Assembly (NCBI GenBank): GCA_028023455.1
Contig: JAQFVV010012513.1
Location: forward strand, 436,001 to 500,000
Source: Epiperipatus broadwayi
Taxonomy: Eukaryota > Onychophora > Udeonychophora > Euonychophora > Peripatidae
Reading direction: 5' to 3'
Length of the DNA: 64,000 bases
Shown here: one piece after another, positions 61,700 through 64,000 of the stretch
Layout of the letters: each line of letters starts with the position of its first letter
Numbering within the stretch: the first letter of the stretch is position 1
Made by a program: the position numbers and the translations under genes
The notes under the pieces: generated by a model
The model's input: only the letters and a program-made list of their open reading frames with translations
What the model was told of the DNA's origin: nothing
The model's database searches: none

Positions 61700-64000
61700 A
61701 GTCACATCACGATATCATCCATTTTTTCACTCTGTTGTCTTCATTGCCCAGCTCTTCAAACTTTTCCCAACTCTTATCCGGTTCAATGTTAACCTTTTCT
61801 ATTATTTCTTTTTGTTTCCACTCACTGCCCGCCCCTCTAAACATCTTTCAATAAACTATAATTGCTTAATATATGTTCAATCCAATTTTTCTGTTTCTAA
61901 TTTCCTCAATCAATCTTTTTTCATCATTTGTTCTTTTCAAAATTTCATCATTTATTTTATTCATCCAATTGATTTTTTTCCATTCTTCTCCATGACCACA
62001 TTTCAAGGACTTCCAATCTATTTCTAATTTTATTACTGATTGCCCATGTTTCACAACCGTACAATAGTACACTTCACACTTAGTATTTAACACACAAAAA
62101 GTACAACCATATTAGAGATAAGTTTAAATTGTATAATTAGCAAAATTTACCTAGCATGCTTTCAACTATTTAATCATAATCATGGTATTGATAATATATA
62201 ATTAATCTTTTCCTTAATACTTTCTTCAAAAGTCCACAAAATATTTTTTTTTCTTTTAATAAAGCCTTATTTTGTCAGTGCTATTGTTCTTTTAACATCA
62301 CTTCTTCCATCCTCATTCAGCCAGCTACCCAAATATCTAAATCCCTTTACCCGTTAAAGTATGTTATCATGTATTTCAATTTGCAGTCTTTTTGTATTCA
62401 TCTCCATCTACATCACTTAGTCTTCTCAACATTCATCTTCATTCCATATTCCATACATCTTCCAATTTAAAATATATTCTGAAGACATTTTTTATCCTCA
62501 GTTATAAGAGCCATATCATCTGAAAATCTTATACATTTTATTATGCTACCTCCAACATTTGCTTTTCCACAGTCTAAATAATTATTTAACATGTCTTCTA
62601 AATAAATATTAAAAAGAACAGGTGATATATTGTGTCCTTGCCTAATTCCTCTTTCTATACTCACTTCATCAGTCTAATTCTCCAATCTGATTCTTATCCT
62701 TTGTCCAAGATACATATTACAAATCAATTTTCTCTCTAAAATACTCCTTTATTTATAAGATGGCCACAATTTTATTTCAGATTACTCTATCAAATGCTTT
62801 TTCCAAATTCACAAAACATATCCCAATTCCTTTATCTTTTAGAATATATCATTCTGCAATTATTCTAACAACACCAATATTATCTCTTATACTTTTCTTA
62901 CCCTGAAAATCAAACTGTTTTTTTCCTATATAATATTCTACATTTTCATAAATTCTTTTGAGTAAAATCCTCAATAAAACTTTAAAAATATGTGATAACA
63001 AATTTATTATCCTGTACTTTTTACCTTTAACAGCTTTTTTTTTTTTTAGCAATTGGAATTATAAAAGTTCTTAAAAATTTTCAAACCAAAACTCCATTAT
63101 TATATATCAAATTTCAAAGTCCAACTATTTCCTTCATAGTAAAATTCCCAATTTTTTTCAAAAATTCTATAGGTTTGCATCAAATCCAATAGCCGTACCA
63201 TTCTTCGTTTGTGTGATTGCCTTTCTTAATTCATCTGGGAATATTTCCATACCTTTATCATCTATTTCAACATCTTTTTCATTTTCAAGTTCATAATTCT
63301 TTAAATTATTTCCTCTACTAAACATTCACTGAAGATACTATTGCCATCTTTTAATATATCACTGCTATCAGTTAATCACTTTCCATTCTTATCCACAATT
63401 TCACTTGCTAAACATGTCTTTTTCTCCCAAGTGACATTTATAATTCTATTAAATACCATATCATATCTTTTCAATTGTTGAAGCATTTATATCTCTTTAC
63501 ATTTTTGTTCCAACTATTTTTCTTTTATTAAATTGTTTCTTTTCTTAGCTCATTATTAATTTTTCTATCTGCACTTTGCTCTTTCTCAGAATTGACATTC
63601 TTCCATCTTCTCCACATTTCCATCTTTTATAATATACCTTCCATTTCTCAATGTTGTTTTAGCTTTCTTTAATTACATAGTACCTATTTCATTTTTTTCA
63701 GTTTTTAATAATCATTCTTATAAGAACTTAATATATTCCTCATCTTTATCATTCCTTTTTATTGTATTTTTACATATGAAACCAAATTTTCCTTTCTCCA
63801 TTTCTCTCAATTTATCTAAGTCTCATCCACATCGTTCCCCTCTTTTTATTCTTTTTAAATTCAACTTTAATTTAGTCATAACCAAATTATGATCTGAGTT
63901 TATATGAGCACCAGGAAAAGCATTGGACTTTTAATAGCATTATTGTATCTATTCTAAATTAATATATAATCAATTTGATAATGTTTTCTATCACGTGGAG
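61700..64000 (-). pseudogene. LINE, RTE/CFDP2-like, continuing past the right edge
   Basis: Minus strand from the right edge. The endonuclease end (SNAFPGAHINSDHNLVMTKL, with the SDH motif) lies at about 63930. The reverse transcriptase front follows at 63052-62849 (YRIINLLSHIFKVLLRILLK, then IGKKQFDFQGKKSIRD). The palm is at 62664-62467 (GIRQGHNISPVLFNIYLEDM, then IRFSDDMALI, the F/YxDD box). The C-terminal region is at 62093-61866 (LNTKCEVYYC, then KINWMNKINDEILKR and IRNRKIG). Frameshifts and stops separate the blocks, so it is inactive. The frame of the left-end fragment at 4.2-5.2 kb belongs to the same or a sister family. Confidence 0.85.

Overview
This is an animal nuclear window with very low GC (about a quarter to 30 percent by eye). 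It is almost free of genes and is built from layer upon layer of transposable elements and simple repeats. Several retroelement remnants (an RTE/CFDP2-like LINE with an EEP endonuclease and a GAT-tailed 3' end, a gypsy-type pol) and one secreted cysteine-rich protein resembling the ectodomain of arthropod or lophotrochozoan Methuselah-like/adhesion receptors point to a protostome. An arthropod, perhaps a chelicerate, is my best guess, but nothing in the window settles it.

Only one convincing protein gene is visible: a 363-residue secreted protein on the minus strand (20177-21268) with an eight-cysteine somatomedin-B-like module. A tiny two-exon candidate near 36.6-37.2 kb is speculative. Most other open frames are pieces of dead transposons or chance frames in AT-rich DNA; several of them start at TTG rather than ATG.

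Layout. 0-6.5 kb: a tRNA-derived SINE, an inverted tetramer of 379-bp repeats, a LINE endonuclease fragment and two more small repeats. 6.5-9.8 kb: AT-rich DNA without recognisable content. 9.8-13.2 kb: a decayed gypsy pol/gag on the minus strand. 13.2-20 kb: small repeats, a LINE C-terminus and a 207-bp palindrome. 20-24 kb: the gene and a GATA array of about 1.4 kb. 24-38 kb: small repeats, a perfect 254-bp tandem duplication, two SINEs and LINE ends. 38.5-43.7 kb: a young LTR-type element with 2.2-kb LTRs and only about 0.7 kb between them, inserted into an older repeat. 43.7-54 kb: a LINE 3' end, a hAT-type MITE, (AT)n and an inverted tetramer of a second repeat family. 54.1-55.2 kb: a GAA array. 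58.9-61.1 kb: a solo copy of the 2.2-kb LTR. 61.7 kb to the end: a LINE that runs off the window.

The most interesting signal is a set of short dispersed repeats, here called A, B, C and D. At least A, B and C carry a type I hammerhead ribozyme fold: CUGANGA core, stem II, GAAA, a very short palindromic stem III (ACUAGU, ACCGGU or AUGCAU) followed by the cleavage-site C, and a stem I with an internal loop. Paired changes between copies support stem II. All four families occur repeatedly as divergent inverted pairs (minus-strand copy on the left, plus-strand copy on the right), and A and B also form two-plus-two inverted tetramers. C and D also carry tRNA-like A/B-box segments. They look like non-autonomous, ribozyme-bearing retroelements related to Penelope-like elements or metazoan retrozymes. 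The palindromic arrangement and the tRNA-like parts are the features I would follow up.
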